From: Helicobacter magdeburgensis
GTDB lineage: Bacteria > Campylobacterota > Campylobacteria > Campylobacterales > Helicobacteraceae
Reading direction: 5' to 3'
Length of the DNA: 64,000 bases
Assembly: GCF_000765825.2 (NCBI RefSeq)
Contig: NZ_JRPE02000008.1
Span: 54,268 to 118,267, forward strand
A program made the translations under genes and the position numbers. Position 1 is the stretch's first letter, and each line of letters begins with the position of its first letter. Below are positions 9,958 to 17,391 of this stretch, one piece after another. The notes beneath the pieces are model-generated. The model was not told where the DNA came from and did no database searches. It worked only from the letters and a program-made list of their open reading frames with translations.

Positions 9958-11226
9958 TTATAGATATTTTTCTAGCACTTTTGGGATTTCTATGCTCCCA
10001 TCAGCCCTTTGGTAATTTTCCATAATAGCAATGAGTGTCCTGCCTACTGCTAATGATGAGCCATTAAGCGTATGCACGAGAGCATTTTTGCCATTTTCTT
10101 TATAGCGGATTTTTGCCCTTCGTGCTTGAAAGTCCCGCGTGTTTGAAATAGAGCTTATCTCGCGGTAGCAGTTCTGCCCGGGTAGCCACACTTCAATGTC
10201 AATGGTATTACTCGCGCTAAAGCCCAAATCCCCCCCACAAAGCTGCATAAAGCGGTGCGGAAGCCCTAGCTCACTTAGAATCCCACTTGCTGTTTTTAGC
10301 ATTTTTTCCTGCATAGATTCACTTTGGCTTGGGTGAGTAATCGCCACAAGCTCCACTTTGTCAAATTGATGTTGGCGTATCATACCGCGTGTATCTCGCC
10401 CCGCACTCCCGGCTTCTTTGCGAAAACAAGGTGTGTGGGAAGTCAGCATTATAGGCAAGTTCTCGCTTGGGATAATGCTGTCTTGATAGAGATTTGTAAG
10501 CGTGATTTCCGAAGTAGAGATAAGGTATAAATCGTGTTCGCTCCCCTCCTCATCAAAATGAGAATCCACCTTAAACATATCGTTTTCAAACTTCGGCAAC
10601 TGCCCCGTGCCAAAAAGCGTCCTAGCATTAGCAATCACAGGCGTTACCACAGATTCAAAGCCCTGCCTTTCATTATAATCAAGCATAAAGTTAATTAACG
10701 CACGATTGAGTTTTGCCCCCATTCCACGCAAGACAGAAAAGCGACTTTTAGCAAGCTTCACGCCAGATTCAAAGTCAATCCAGCCATTATCCACACCTAA
10801 CTCCCAATGCTCCTTTGGGATAAAGTCAAAGATTCTAGGCTCTAGCACCTTTTTTAGCTCAATATTATCACTTTCATCTTCCCCCATTGGCGTAGCAGAA
10901 TCTGGCAAGTTTGGAATAGTATAGGCAAGATTCTCAAGCTCTGTTTCAATGGCTTTGAGCTTAGATTCTACTTCAGCCATTTGAGCTTTATTAGAATCTA
11001 AACTCGCCTTTAGCTCATTAATATCCCTGCCCTCTCTTTTATACTCGCCAAAAAGCTTTGAAGTTTTATTTTGAAAGGCTTGGAGAGATTCAAGCTCCTG
11101 CTTTGAGCTTTTATACGCAATGGCAAGATCTTTTAGTGCTTTCAGTGTATCTTCACTCACTTTTTTTATACAAAGTAGCTCACTCACCCTATCAAAATCA
11201 TTTATCAAAGCCTTTGTGTCAATCAT
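9958..11226 (-). CDS. serS: Seryl-tRNA synthetase
   Basis: SerRS charges tRNA-Ser. The 422-residue protein has the N-terminal helical arm (about residues 30-100, coiled-coil pattern) and a class II catalytic core: a motif 2 region near [21 protein letters not shown] and a motif 3 region near [19 protein letters not shown] close to the C-terminus. The length fits the family. The window also carries a tRNA-Ser gene about 4 kb away. Confidence 0.96.
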   Translation of the reverse strand: MIDTKALINDFDRVSELLCIKKVSEDTLKALKDLAIAYKSSKQELESLQAFQNKTSKLFGEYKREGRDINELKASLDSNKAQMAEVESKLKAIETELENLAYTIPNLPDSATPMGEDESDNIELKKVLEPRIFDFIPKEHWELGVDNGWIDFESGVKLAKSRFSVLRGMGAKLNRALINFMLDYNERQGFESVVTPVIANARTLFGTGQLPKFENDMFKVDSHFDEEGSEHDLYLISTSEITLTNLYQDSIIPSENLPIMLTSHTPCFRKEAGSAGRDTRGMIRQHQFDKVELVAITHPSQSESMQEKMLKTASGILSELGLPHRFMQLCGGDLGFSASNTIDIEVWLPGQNCYREISSISNTRDFQARRAKIRYKENGKNALVHTLNGSSLAVGRTLIAIMENYQRADGSIEIPKVLEKYL

Positions 11227-11271
11227 ATCCCTATCCTTAGTTTTCTTAAATTTGCAAACAATTTCAGCCGT

Positions 11272-11277
11272 ATTCTA
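11272..11277 (-). promoter_or_regulatory. Probable serS -10 box
   Basis: On the minus strand, TAGGCTAGAATACGG gives a -10-like TAGAAT about 46 bases upstream of the serS ATG, after a T6 run. Confidence 0.4.
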
Positions 11278-11367
11278 GCCTAAAAAAGCATTTTTTATTC
11301 CCTAAAAAGCCTAAAGTCAAAGAGCAGTTTAAGTATTAAAAAACAAGTTGGAAAGTTTGTAGTTAAT

Positions 11368-11377
11368 GTGGTAGAAT
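11368..11377 (+). promoter_or_regulatory. Extended -10 promoter of small hydrophobic ORF transcript
   Basis: TGTGGTAGAAT gives an extended -10 (TGGTAGAAT) with TAGAAT at 11372-11377. It would start an RNA near 11384, just before the leader hairpins. Confidence 0.5.
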
Positions 11378-11393
11378 TGCGATTAGAGGTTGC

Positions 11394-11447
11394 CTAAGAG
11401 AGTGCGACCTCTCTTAGAGTAACCTACTTCTTTACAAAGGAGGTTAC
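11394..11447 (+). promoter_or_regulatory. Structured leader burying the ribosome site of the small ORF
   Basis: Two adjacent hairpins precede the 23-residue ORF. The first is a perfect 9-bp stem (CTAAGAGAG 11394-11402, CTCTCTTAG 11409-11417) with loop TGCGAC. The second pairs GTAACCT (11419-11425) with AGGTTAC (11441-11447), and CTT/AAG pairs extend it inward. Its 3' arm covers the Shine-Dalgarno AAAGGAGG at 11436-11443. Translation would be blocked while this stem holds, as in known type I toxin mRNAs. Confidence 0.7.
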
Positions 11448-11448
11448 G

Positions 11449-11520
11449 ATGAGTAAGATTTATTCCCAAATCTTAATCGCTATGATACTATTATGTCTCA
11501 TAATAGTCAAGTGCTACTAA
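11449..11520 (+). CDS. 23-residue hydrophobic peptide, candidate AapA-like type I toxin
   Basis: The ORF encodes MSKIYSQILIAMILLCLIIVKCY, written here in two parts: MSKIYSQILI and AMILLCLIIVKCY. It is a short basic N-terminus followed by one membrane-length hydrophobic helix. A near-perfect ribosome site (AAAGGAGG) lies 5 bases before the ATG but inside a stable stem. The ORF is too short for normal gene calling. The features match type I toxins such as the AapA peptides of H. pylori and other small membrane toxins: tiny hydrophobic peptide, hidden ribosome site, long structured 3' region. No sequence identity to AapA is claimed. The antisense RNA is not proven. Confidence 0.65.
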   Translation: MSKIYSQILIAMILLCLIIVKCY

Positions 11521-11529
11521 GATAATCCA

Positions 11530-11572
11530 TAGCCTACCTTATAAAGCCTTTGGTCGTTAAGGGGGTAGGCTA
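11530..11572 (+). terminator. Hairpin downstream of small ORF
   Basis: A perfect 9-bp inverted repeat (TAGCCTACC 11530-11538, GGTAGGCTA 11564-11572) follows the stop codon of the small ORF by 9 bases. It may end the toxin-like mRNA or protect its 3' end. CGTTAAG in its loop (11554-11560) can alternatively pair with CTTAACG at 11591-11597. Confidence 0.5.
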
Positions 11573-11587
11573 GTCTTACTCACTCTC

Positions 11588-11617
11588 CTACTTAACGCTT
11601 AGCTACTTAACTTTTAG
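11588..11617. repeat. 15-bp imperfect tandem repeat
   Basis: CTACTTAACGCTTAG (11588-11602) is followed by CTACTTAACTTTTAG (11603-11617), 13 of 15 bases identical. It lies between the toxin-like locus and tatB. The rest of the gap 11618-11743 is AT-rich and holds only the tatB promoter. Confidence 0.6.
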
Positions 11618-11696
11618 CCTTGTTTCATCAAATTGGCTTCAATATGAAAAACAAAAATGTTTTTATCTAGGAATGAAATAAAGTTACTAAACTTAG

Positions 11697-11702
11697 TATA
11701 AA
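11697..11702 (+). promoter_or_regulatory. Probable tatB -10 box
   Basis: TATAAA within AGTATAAAATACG lies about 42 bases before the tatB ATG. Confidence 0.45.
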
Positions 11703-11743
11703 ATACGCTTTTTTAGATTCTAAGATAAGGCAAAAGGCAAGGT

Positions 11744-12307
11744 ATGTTTGGCATTGGTATTTTTGAGCTACTTGTAATTTTGATTGTGGCGATTATCGCC
11801 CTTGGTCCTAACAAACTCCCCCAAACTATCATTGATATTGTCAAGTTTTTCCGTGCGGTAAGAAAGACTATGGCGGAGGCAAAAGAGAGCTTTGACAAAG
11901 AGATAGAGCTTAGCGAAATCAAACAAGAAGCACTCAAATACAGAAATACCATTTCAAATGAAGTAGATAAACTCACCCAAGATATGAAGCTTGATGAGTT
12001 GAGAGAGCTTAACATCAATGATTTAAGCGATAGCCTTAAACCCCTGCAAGAGAGCCTGACAGACACGAAAAAGGAGCTTGACAAAGAAGCCAATGCCTTG
12101 CACAGCACACTTAAAAACCTTAATACAGAGCTTAGCTATGAAAGCCTAGATTCCAAAAGTGAAGATTCTAAAAATGCAGAATCTAATATGCCACACGCCA
12201 CAGCTCAAAACCTAGAATCTGCAGAATCCACGCAAGATTCTACCCTTACATACAAAAATACTACAAGCTCAAAGTCGCAAGATTCCACCCCCCAACACAT
12301 AGGATAA
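11744..12307 (+). CDS. tatB: Sec-independent translocase protein TatB
   Basis: TatB works with TatC to bind twin-arginine signal peptides at the inner membrane. The protein starts with the family hallmark, a membrane helix MFGIGIFELLVILIVAII (1-18) followed by ALGPNKLP, then an amphipathic helix (about 25-100). The C-terminal 60 residues (about 128-187) are low complexity, rich in Ser, Asp, Glu and Thr with repeated DSK, AES and QDS units encoded by AGATTCT/AGAATCT copies. The total of 187 is within the TatB range. tatC follows after 3 bases. Confidence 0.94.
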   Translation: MFGIGIFELLVILIVAIIALGPNKLPQTIIDIVKFFRAVRKTMAEAKESFDKEIELSEIKQEALKYRNTISNEVDKLTQDMKLDELRELNINDLSDSLKPLQESLTDTKKELDKEANALHSTLKNLNTELSYESLDSKSEDSKNAESNMPHATAQNLESAESTQDSTLTYKNTTSSKSQDSTPQHIG

Positions 12308-12310
12308 ACA

Positions 12311-13129
12311 ATGCTAGAAGATTTAAAACCCCATATCCAAGACTTACGCAAACGCCTTATTATCAGTATCCTTGTGCTTTTGGGGGCTTTTGGCGTGTGC
12401 TTGGGCTTTTGGGAGCAGATATTTTATTATATTAAGCTACCCCTTGTAGATGTGCTAGGCAGTGAGATTAGGGGTAAATTCATCGCTTCGGGTATGATAG
12501 AGGGCGTGTTTATCGCGATGAAGTCCGCTCTTTTTGCTGCACTTATTATCGCTATGCCTGTGATTTTTTGGCAGATTTGGATTTTTGTCGCTCCGGGCTT
12601 ATATAAACACGAGAAAAAAATTGTCATTCCTTTTGTGTTTTTTGGCACATTTATGTTTGCCCTTGGCGTTGCGTTTTCTTACTTTGGCGTTTTGCCTTTT
12701 ATCATTAAAAATGTCCTGCTTTTTGGTAATGATCAGTTTGAAGCCTACATTACAGCGGAGAATTATTTTGCGTTTTTTATCCGCTTGATTATCGGCTTTG
12801 GCATAGCCTTTGAACTGCCTGTGCTATGCTTTTTCCTTGGCAAAGTGGGGCTAATAACTGATGAGAGTTTAAAAGGATTTTTTAAATACGCTGTGGTGAT
12901 TATCTTTATCATCGCTGCTATTATCGCCCCGCCTGATGTGATTTCGCAAGTGCTTTTAGCTATTCCGCTTGTTATGCTCTATGGGATTTCTATTGTGATT
13001 TTAAAATTTGTGAATCCCGCTTCAAAACTTGCTGATTTTGATACAGATGATGATGAGAGCGATGAAGCCCAGCCTACCACATATACAACGCCTACAACGC
13101 AAGATTCTAAAGATTTTAATAAAGAATAG
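12311..13129 (+). CDS. tatC: Sec-independent translocase protein TatC
   Basis: TatC is the multi-helix core of the twin-arginine translocase. The 272-residue protein starts MLEDLKPHIQDLRKRL, the conserved cytoplasmic N-terminal signal-binding region, and has six predicted membrane helices, including FELPVLCFFLGKVGLI and FIIAAIIAPPDVISQVLLAIPLVMLY with the family's APPD motif. The acidic tail (245-272) ends in QDSKDFNKE, encoded by an AGATTCT copy. It sits between tatB and queA with 2-3 base gaps, indicating one operon. Confidence 0.95.
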   Translation: MLEDLKPHIQDLRKRLIISILVLLGAFGVCLGFWEQIFYYIKLPLVDVLGSEIRGKFIASGMIEGVFIAMKSALFAALIIAMPVIFWQIWIFVAPGLYKHEKKIVIPFVFFGTFMFALGVAFSYFGVLPFIIKNVLLFGNDQFEAYITAENYFAFFIRLIIGFGIAFELPVLCFFLGKVGLITDESLKGFFKYAVVIIFIIAAIIAPPDVISQVLLAIPLVMLYGISIVILKFVNPASKLADFDTDDDESDEAQPTTYTTPTTQDSKDFNKE

Positions 13130-13131
13130 CA

Positions 13132-14253
13132 ATGCCCCACCACAACGCCCATTCTAAAGATTCTAAAGATTTTTTGCTTTCAAGCTATGATTATGCCCTG
13201 CCACAAAGTGCCATAGCTCAAAGCCCAAGCAATCCTAGAGAGAGTGCAAAACTACTTGTGTATGAAAGAAAAAGTGGCAAAATTACGCATAGTGATTTTT
13301 ATCATTTTAGCGATTTTATCCCCAAAGATACATTGCTTGTTTTCAATAATACCAAAGTCATAAATGCCAGAATCTACGCTCATAAGCTCAACCCACAAGC
13401 CAAACCTAACCCAAAGCGTATGGAGATATTTTTCCACAAAGTGCTAGATTCTTTTAGATTCTTAGTCCAAATTAAAGGCAGGGTTAAAAGCGGTGATAGG
13501 CTGATTTTGCAATCTCACAAGGCTTTCACATGCCCCATTATCGCCCAAGTGCTTGAATGCTGTGAAAATGGTATGCGGATTGTGGAGTTTATGGAATCTA
13601 TAAAAACTCATAGCTCACAAGAAAATAGAATCTTAAATGACAAAGAAGTGTTTGAGCTTTTTAATAATCACGGCTATATCCCGCTACCGCCCTATATCAA
13701 ACGCGATGAAGCTAATCAAAATATGCAAGAAGATAGCGTATTTTATCAAAGTGTGTTTGCAAAGGAGCTAGGCTCTGTGGCAGCTCCCACGGCGTCTTTG
13801 CATTTTAGCAAACAAAGTTTAGAATCTTTGCAAAAATCTTTTCAAACCTGCTTTGTTACCCTACATATCGGGGCTGGGACATTTATGAATGTAGAGAGTG
13901 AAGACATTCGCCATCACACTATACACAAAGAGTATTTTTCAATCTCAAACTCAAGTGCTAAGGCTATCACTCACGCTAAAAAGGTGCTATGTGTCGGCAC
14001 GACAAGTGCGCGTTGCGTGGAATATATGATGAGATATAAAGTTTTATGCGGAGAGTGCGATATTTTCTTATATCCGGGCGTTGAGTTTAAGCGGGTGGAT
14101 TATTTACTTACAAATTTTCATCTCCCAAAAAGCACATTGATTATGCTAGTAAGTGCGATGGTGGGGAGAGAAAAATGCCTTGAACTCTATAACATTGCCT
14201 TGGAAAAAGGCTATAAATTTTACTCTTATGGAGATGGGATATTGATACTATGA
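13132..14253 (+). CDS. queA: tRNA preQ1(34) S-adenosylmethionine ribosyltransferase-isomerase
   Basis: QueA transfers and isomerises the ribosyl group of SAM onto preQ1 at tRNA position 34, making epoxyqueuosine. The 373-residue protein has SSYDYALPQSAIAQ near 17-30, NNTKVINARIYA, FVTLHIGAGTFMNVE and NFHLPKSTLIMLVSA, all family signatures. The N-terminus has a short AGATTCT-encoded extension (HSKDSKDF) resembling the tail of the preceding TatC. The stop overlaps the rsmG start by 4 bases (ATGA). Confidence 0.94.
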   Translation: MPHHNAHSKDSKDFLLSSYDYALPQSAIAQSPSNPRESAKLLVYERKSGKITHSDFYHFSDFIPKDTLLVFNNTKVINARIYAHKLNPQAKPNPKRMEIFFHKVLDSFRFLVQIKGRVKSGDRLILQSHKAFTCPIIAQVLECCENGMRIVEFMESIKTHSSQENRILNDKEVFELFNNHGYIPLPPYIKRDEANQNMQEDSVFYQSVFAKELGSVAAPTASLHFSKQSLESLQKSFQTCFVTLHIGAGTFMNVESEDIRHHTIHKEYFSISNSSAKAITHAKKVLCVGTTSARCVEYMMRYKVLCGECDIFLYPGVEFKRVDYLLTNFHLPKSTLIMLVSAMVGREKCLELYNIALEKGYKFYSYGDGILIL

Positions 14254-14846
14254 TAGATTTACAAGATAAATTACAACAACACCGCATTATGCTAGGAGAT
14301 GAGTGTTTTAAGCAGTTTCAAACCTTTGGCGAAGAGCTTTTAGAGTGGAATAAGATTCACAATCTTACAGGGGCTAGCTGTATGGAATCTGTGCTTGAAA
14401 ATATCTTTGATTCTTTGTATCCGCTGAAGTTTATTGATGAGTTTGAATCTTGTATGGATATAGGCTCTGGTGGGGGATTCCCTGCCCTGCCCCTTGCTAT
14501 TGCTAAACCGCAATCGCAATTTTTTCTTATAGAGCCGCGTGCTAAAAGGGCTTCATTTTTACAAAATATCAGCGTGCAGCTTGGGCTAAAAAATGTAAAG
14601 GTGCGTTCAATGCGGATTGAAGAAGTGCCAATCAGTGAAGTCAATAATATCGCCCTTATCACTTCTCGTGCGTTAATGGACGCTAGGAATCTTATCGCTC
14701 TTTCAAGGAAATTTTTGCAAAGTGATGGGTATTTTCTCTTTTACAAAGGCACAAACTTTAGACAGGAAATGCCAAGTATGAGCGTGGAAGAGTGCTTTGT
14801 GCGGGAAAATAGAATCTACTATTACAAGCATAGCCGTGATTTATAA
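14250..14846 (+). CDS. rsmG: 16S rRNA (guanine(527)-N7)-methyltransferase
   Basis: RsmG (GidB) methylates N7 of G527 in 16S rRNA. The 198-residue protein has the SAM-binding motif MDIGSGGGFPALPLAIAKP near 70-88, preceded by WNKIHNLTGA near 33-42, and SRALM near 135. The length is typical. It overlaps queA by four bases, so translational coupling is likely. Confidence 0.93.
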   Translation: MIDLQDKLQQHRIMLGDECFKQFQTFGEELLEWNKIHNLTGASCMESVLENIFDSLYPLKFIDEFESCMDIGSGGGFPALPLAIAKPQSQFFLIEPRAKRASFLQNISVQLGLKNVKVRSMRIEEVPISEVNNIALITSRALMDARNLIALSRKFLQSDGYFLFYKGTNFRQEMPSMSVEECFVRENRIYYYKHSRDL

Positions 14847-14868
14847 ATCTTAGTCTTAAAGGAAATAT

Positions 14869-15075
14869 ATGAAGTTTTTTGTTATTTTACTTGCACTTTT
14901 AGCGTTAGCTTATCTTATCTTACGCCCATTGCTTAAGACAAACAAAACCCCCAATGGTATTGAAGAAATGCAGGAATGTGCGTGTTGTGGCGTGTATGTC
15001 TCTGTCAATGAATCTTTTCTCTCAAATGGAAAGTATTTTTGCTCTAAAGAATGTCTGCAAAAGGGGGCGAGATGA
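14869..15075 (+). CDS. PP0621-type small membrane-anchored Cys protein
   Basis: The 68-residue protein has an N-terminal membrane helix (3-22) and a short cysteine-rich domain: CACCGVYV (about 37-44) and FCSKECL (about 57-63). The pattern suggests metal binding. It resembles a small family often found in this genomic position in Helicobacter, after rsmG. RBS AAAGGAAAT precedes the ATG. The role is unknown. Confidence 0.8.
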   Translation: MKFFVILLALLALAYLILRPLLKTNKTPNGIEEMQECACCGVYVSVNESFLSNGKYFCSKECLQKGAR

Positions 15076-15134
15076 TGATTCTAGGGCGTTTTGGTAGTGT
15101 GAGAAGGAAAGATATAAGGGGGAGAGTAAAATGA
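15072..15134 (+). CDS. 20-codon linker ORF with ATGA overlaps at both ends
   Basis: An ORF of 20 codons (starting MMILGRFGSV, Arg-rich) begins with an ATG overlapping the stop of the preceding gene (ATGA, 15072-15075) and ends with a TGA overlapping the ATG of the next gene (ATGA, 15131-15134). It may be a coupling device that carries ribosomes between the two genes, or chance. No ribosome site of its own is needed in that reading. Confidence 0.3.
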   Translation: MMILGRFGSVRRKDIRGRVK

Positions 15135-15532
15135 TTATCATCGGGCATTATGCCATTAGCTTTGCTCCATTTGTGGAAGTGAAAAGTGTTGAAGATATTG
15201 CTAAGGTTGGAGCTGAATCTGTCGTGTGGTTTGACACATCTGCTTTGAAACAAGAGAATGCTTTTGAGATTGCCAAGCATTGCTATAACTTTCAGGTGAA
15301 ATATGCTGTGAAAATACATTCTTTAGAAGAGCTTGTGCTGTTTGCTAATCTCACGCCGCAATTTTTACTACTTGATAAGCTTGATAAAGCAGGGGCTTTT
15401 CAAAAGATTGTTGAGCATTATTTGCTTGATTGCAAACTGCTTTGCGTCATTAAATTCCAAAAACAAATCGCAAAAATTGCACAACTTGGCATTGATGGCG
15501 TGATTTTTAAGCAAGTTTTAGAAAGAGTTTAG
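15131..15532 (+). CDS. Hypothetical protein with alternating beta/alpha pattern
   Basis: The 133-residue protein is not recognised as an enzyme. It alternates short beta-like and helical stretches (SVVWFDTS, YAVKIHSLEEL, FLLLDKLD, KLLCVIKF, GIDGVIF), which recalls part of a TIM barrel. A purine-rich GGGGGAGAG ribosome site lies just before the start. A gene in the equivalent position after the small Cys protein exists in other Helicobacter, from memory. It ends about 28 bases before tRNA-Ser. Confidence 0.7.
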   Translation: MIIIGHYAISFAPFVEVKSVEDIAKVGAESVVWFDTSALKQENAFEIAKHCYNFQVKYAVKIHSLEELVLFANLTPQFLLLDKLDKAGAFQKIVEHYLLDCKLLCVIKFQKQIAKIAQLGIDGVIFKQVLERV

Positions 15533-15559
15533 GTAAGATTTCGCCCTTGTTATTTTTAA

Positions 15560-15647
15560 AGAGGGGTGTCCGAGTGGTTGAAGGAGCACGCCTGGAACGC
15601 GTGTAAAGTGCAAGCTTTCGAGGGTTCGAATCCCTTCCTCTCTGCCA
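15560..15647 (+). tRNA. tRNA-Ser (GGA)
   Basis: An 88-base class II tRNA. The acceptor arms AGAGGGG (15560-15566) and CCTCTCT (15637-15643) pair, with discriminator G and an encoded CCA end. The anticodon loop CTGGAAC gives anticodon GGA, which reads UCC/UCU. The long variable arm (GTGTAAAGTGCAAGCTTTCG region) and T loop GGTTCGAATCC are typical of tRNA-Ser. Confidence 0.95.
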
Positions 15648-15781
15648 GAGTAAGCTTTTTTAACTTTTCAAAGCCAATCTAGTCCGTTTTCTCCGCTTCT
15701 ATTTTTAGTGTATTTGTATTAGACTCTTATATTTTAAAGTGATTTTAGTCCATTAAGATTCTCATCTCACACAAAAAATCT

Positions 15782-16360
15782 TTAATCTATCGCACTGCAC
15801 TCTACCAACATCTCCCCTTGTGCGTTGTAAAAATAATCCGTGCCTATGGCGTCTTCGTGGATTCTATGCTCTATCTTTACCCCATTTTCAAGCACAAACT
15901 CCACCACCCCACCAATACTCGCACTCCCGGGCGTAGCACTTTGAACTGCTAAGACACTACCCTTTGGCAAATGCTCTTTATACAATATCTCACGCCCATT
16001 TATTCTAAAGTCCCAATACCCTTTACCATTAGGAAACCAATCATCAACGCTCACCTTATCATCCTTATGCCCTATCACACGCACATCTTTTACAGGCACT
16101 TCAAAAGCTAGAATCTCGCTCTCATTCCCCCACGATACCGCCCTAACAAATATGACTTGCGGATATAAACTTTTAAGCTTATTCAACATAGATTCCACTT
16201 TATCCGTCTCAAACCACTCCTTGCTTACACGCACAGCAAAGGCTTTTTGCTCTATCTGCTCTTGGGTAAGGCACTCTTGCTTAGATTCCACACCTCTGGC
16301 TTCCACTGCCACTATCGCCCAAAACACACATAGCACAATCACAGCAAACCGCATAAACAC
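15782..16360 (-). CDS. Exported hypothetical protein
   Basis: The 192-residue protein has an N-terminal signal peptide (MFMRFAVIVLCVFWAIVAVEARG, 1-23, quoted in halves MFMRFAVIVL and CVFWAIVAVEARG), so it is probably periplasmic. The rest is mixed alpha/beta with no motif I recognise; two Cys (about 30 and 188) could form a disulfide. It lies 47 bases downstream of the HARE-HTH gene on the same strand and may share its transcript. Confidence 0.7.
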   Translation of the reverse strand: MFMRFAVIVLCVFWAIVAVEARGVESKQECLTQEQIEQKAFAVRVSKEWFETDKVESMLNKLKSLYPQVIFVRAVSWGNESEILAFEVPVKDVRVIGHKDDKVSVDDWFPNGKGYWDFRINGREILYKEHLPKGSVLAVQSATPGSASIGGVVEFVLENGVKIEHRIHEDAIGTDYFYNAQGEMLVECSAID

Positions 16361-16407
16361 CCCCTTTTTATAGCTTCAACTATCCCTAAATTAAGATTGC
16401 AAAAAAC

Positions 16408-17370
16408 CTAACCCCTTAAGCCCTTCTCACTCAAATACCTATCCAAACTCTCATCATCAAGCACCCTGTCATAATACTGCAGGGCAATCCGCCTTTTATC
16501 ATTTGTCTGTATATCGCCATTTATCGTGTCAATAAACTCCCTAAAATCCGCATTTTTATTCACTAGCATATCAATAGTTCTAAAATCCAAGTTTCTTACC
16601 AACGATGGCAAAAGCACAGAAGATTCAGTAGGCTCTAGCTCTAGCTTTATAAGCCCAATGCCAAAGCTACTATGCAGCCGCCTTAGCTCATCAAACACTT
16701 CAGAATCTAGCTCTTCAAATACGACCAAATACCCCTCATTTGCAAAGCTAGAGTTACTCACCGCTTGAAAGTAGCTTTCTTTCAAATTGCTAAAATCAAG
16801 TGAAACCTTTAGCTCAAAGGAGTAAATCTTAAAATCACGGCGGTTTAGATTCTGGCTTAGCTCTAGCGTTTCTCTCTCACTATAATCATTAAATGGGAAA
16901 TGCACCCCCACAATATCGGGATAGTTCCACTTATCCTGCCCACTTTGCGTCTTTTTGCTCTTTTCGTGCTTTATCGTCTTTGCATACACATCAAAATAAT
17001 CTTTTGCAAACCGCACAAACAACGGGTGCAAATCCCGCTCGTGAAAGCCCCTGCCTTTTTGCTTCTCGTTACTTGTCTTGCTTGTCTGTATTAGAGATTC
17101 TAAGCCATTCTGCAATTCATTCTCTCTTGCCTTTAGCCAAAAGGTCGTGGGGTTAGTTGAAGCTTTCATAAAGATAGAATCTTGCTTATCTCGCATATCT
17201 CTCCAAAGTCGGTCATATATCGTTTTAACTGTCTGTCGATTCGCATTTGCTAGATTCTTATCCAATCCTTTTTCTACCGCTATATCCCAAACCTGTCCCG
17301 CTTTAAGCGGAGCAGTCGCACTCTCTAGCACAGCCCTTGCCACTTCCAAATATGTCATTTTCTTTTGCAT
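16408..17370 (-). CDS. HARE-HTH / PD-(D/E)xK-like protein (HrgA-like)
   Basis: The 320-residue protein begins with a winged-helix HARE-HTH domain (about 5-80: YLEVARAVLESATAPLKAGQVWDIA, seen as YLEVARAVLES and PLKAGQVWDIA, through FWLKAR). This domain occurs in restriction-linked proteins and chromatin factors. The C-terminal part has YPDIVGV (150-156) and SFELKVS (184-190), spaced about 35 residues apart, which looks like the PD...ExK core of the PD-(D/E)xK nuclease fold. It is followed by a helical region with QAVSNSSFANEGYLV. This layout resembles HrgA, the H. pylori protein found in place of a restriction enzyme. No methyltransferase gene is adjacent. Activity is inferred. Confidence 0.65.
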   Translation of the reverse strand: MQKKMTYLEVARAVLESATAPLKAGQVWDIAVEKGLDKNLANANRQTVKTIYDRLWRDMRDKQDSIFMKASTNPTTFWLKARENELQNGLESLIQTSKTSNEKQKGRGFHERDLHPLFVRFAKDYFDVYAKTIKHEKSKKTQSGQDKWNYPDIVGVHFPFNDYSERETLELSQNLNRRDFKIYSFELKVSLDFSNLKESYFQAVSNSSFANEGYLVVFEELDSEVFDELRRLHSSFGIGLIKLELEPTESSVLLPSLVRNLDFRTIDMLVNKNADFREFIDTINGDIQTNDKRRIALQYYDRVLDDESLDRYLSEKGLRG

Positions 17371-17391
17371 TTTTATCCTTTTTCTTAGTCT

